Source: Bacteroidota bacterium
GTDB taxonomy: Bacteria > Bacteroidota > Ignavibacteria > Palsa-1295
Assembly: GCA_021324685.1 (NCBI GenBank)
Contig: JAJPIQ010000086.1
Coordinates: 1 to 40,686 of the forward strand
DNA: 40,686 nt
Direction: 5' to 3'
The position numbers were made by a program, and so were the translations under genes. Below are positions 40,137 to 40,686 of this stretch, piece by piece. Position 1 is the stretch's first letter, and each line of letters starts with the position of its first letter. Under the pieces are notes generated by a model, which was not told the DNA's origin, made no database searches, and worked only from the letters and a program-made list of their open reading frames with translations.

Positions 40137-40379
40137 ATGGACCGATCCTTCGATTCCGTATTAGAAGAAGTGTTCGCGCTGGACCGTGAAAGCCAGATCG
40201 CCATTGCCGAAAAAATTATGGGCCATATCCCGATGGAACCTAAAATAGAGGCGGCATGGCGCGCCGAAGCGCGTGCGAGGCTCACGGCGTACCGCCGTGG
40301 CGAACTCCCTACCCACGATTCGGATGAAGTGATGGCGCGAGCGAGAAAAAAAATCGAAGCGGCGCGGAAACAAGGATGA
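40137..40379 (+). CDS. Addiction-module antitoxin (PF09720-like)
   Basis: The product is 80 residues from the ATG at 40137. The first part (VLEEVFALDRESQIAIAEKI) and the EAAWRAEARARLTAYRRGEL segment match the addiction-module component family that pairs with ParE/RelE toxins. The end (SDEVMARARKKIEAARKQG) is a charged helix that should wrap the toxin. The gene overlaps the toxin start by four bases (ATGA). A frame extension upstream to 40116 exists but looks less likely. Confidence 0.85.
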   Translation: MDRSFDSVLEEVFALDRESQIAIAEKIMGHIPMEPKIEAAWRAEARARLTAYRRGELPTHDSDEVMARARKKIEAARKQG

Positions 40380-40678
40380 AGGTCCGATGGCTGTCCCTTG
40401 CCGAGCAGGATTTGAACGATGCGCTCGACTACTACTTGAACTTCAAAGATAGTCCCATGGCTGCCGCGGATTTTGCCGATGAGATCGACGCAGCGATAGC
40501 GGCCATTCGAGAAACACCTTTGGGATACCCGCGATATGAAGGCGAACTCCGCGTGAAAGTCATCCCCAGGTTCCCATACGCGATTTTATATTTGGTCGAA
40601 GAAAAGGAAATCGTCATCGAAACGATTATCCAACAGGAACGGGAACCGGGATACTGGAAGGGACGACTAAAAAACTAA
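40376..40678 (+). CDS. ParE/RelE-type toxin
   Basis: The product is 100 residues and complete inside the window, with its stop 8 bases before the edge. The pattern SLAEQDLNDALDYYLNF, FADEIDAAIAAIRETPLGYP, VKVIPRFPYAILYLVEEKEI and the final strand with Arg is characteristic of the ParE/RelE fold (..A..DL..A..yY........A..F...i..ai..i...P...p......R......FPy.i.Y......i.I..i.H). It overlaps the antitoxin gene by four bases. Whether it hits gyrase (ParE) or the ribosome (RelE) is not decided by sequence alone. Confidence 0.88.
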   Translation: MKVRWLSLAEQDLNDALDYYLNFKDSPMAAADFADEIDAAIAAIRETPLGYPRYEGELRVKVIPRFPYAILYLVEEKEIVIETIIQQEREPGYWKGRLKN

Positions 40679-40686
40679 TTCGCAAA

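Overview
The window looks like a chromosomal segment of a Gram-negative bacterium of moderate to high GC content, most likely from the Bacteroidota/Chlorobiota (FCB) side of the tree, for example a Kapabacteria- or Ignavibacteria-like lineage. The clues are a di-haem peroxidase ending in a type IX secretion (T9SS) sorting domain, several outer-membrane beta-barrel proteins, few clear Shine-Dalgarno sequences, and a nuoABCD block. The exact taxon is an inference. No rRNA, CRISPR array, complete insertion sequence or origin was seen.

Layout. 1-9.5 kb (minus strand): a very large truncated membrane histidine kinase, a SAM methyltransferase, a carboxylesterase, an NAD-dependent epimerase, a family 2 glycosyltransferase, and a homocysteine-methyltransferase/MTHFR fusion whose N-terminal domain lacks all three zinc ligands. 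A CAU tRNA lies among them. 9.5-12.4 kb: a decayed region with a histidine-kinase tail and a 23-bp tandem repeat, the T9SS-tagged di-haem peroxidase, a TfoX-like protein and tRNA-Ser. 12.5-16 kb (plus): a manganese locus with a DtxR/MntR-type regulator behind a perfect 18-bp palindrome, an Nramp transporter and an OprB-type porin. 16.2-18.3 kb: a 14-bp palindromic repeat array, a soluble histidine kinase and a toxin-like gene pair placed 5 bp upstream of nuoA. 18.3-21.2 kb: nuoABCD with a terminator. 21.4-23.3 kb: a small membrane protein, an HTH protein with a Lys/Ala tail, a PhzF-like protein that has lost most catalytic residues, and tRNA-Glu.

23.3-37.5 kb is the most interesting part: a two-armed potassium locus around a 270-bp divergent promoter region. 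The minus arm reads porin, membrane histidine kinase, a 27-residue membrane peptide, kdpF, kdpA, kdpB, kdpC, and a KdpD-type sensor whose kinase half is replaced by a PTS EIIA (PtsN-like) domain. The plus arm reads a second porin, a DUF2254 membrane protein, a 78-residue membrane protein, and a second KdpA with no kdpB and with changed residues in three of its four selectivity-filter loops. No KdpE response regulator is seen.

37.5-40.7 kb is an accessory tail: an RRM RNA-binding protein, small hypothetical genes, a truncated DUF4258 toxin with an intact YgiT-type antitoxin, a possible GNAT-like two-gene cassette, and an addiction-module/ParE-RelE pair. Functional statements rest on reading motifs by eye. 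No database search was run.
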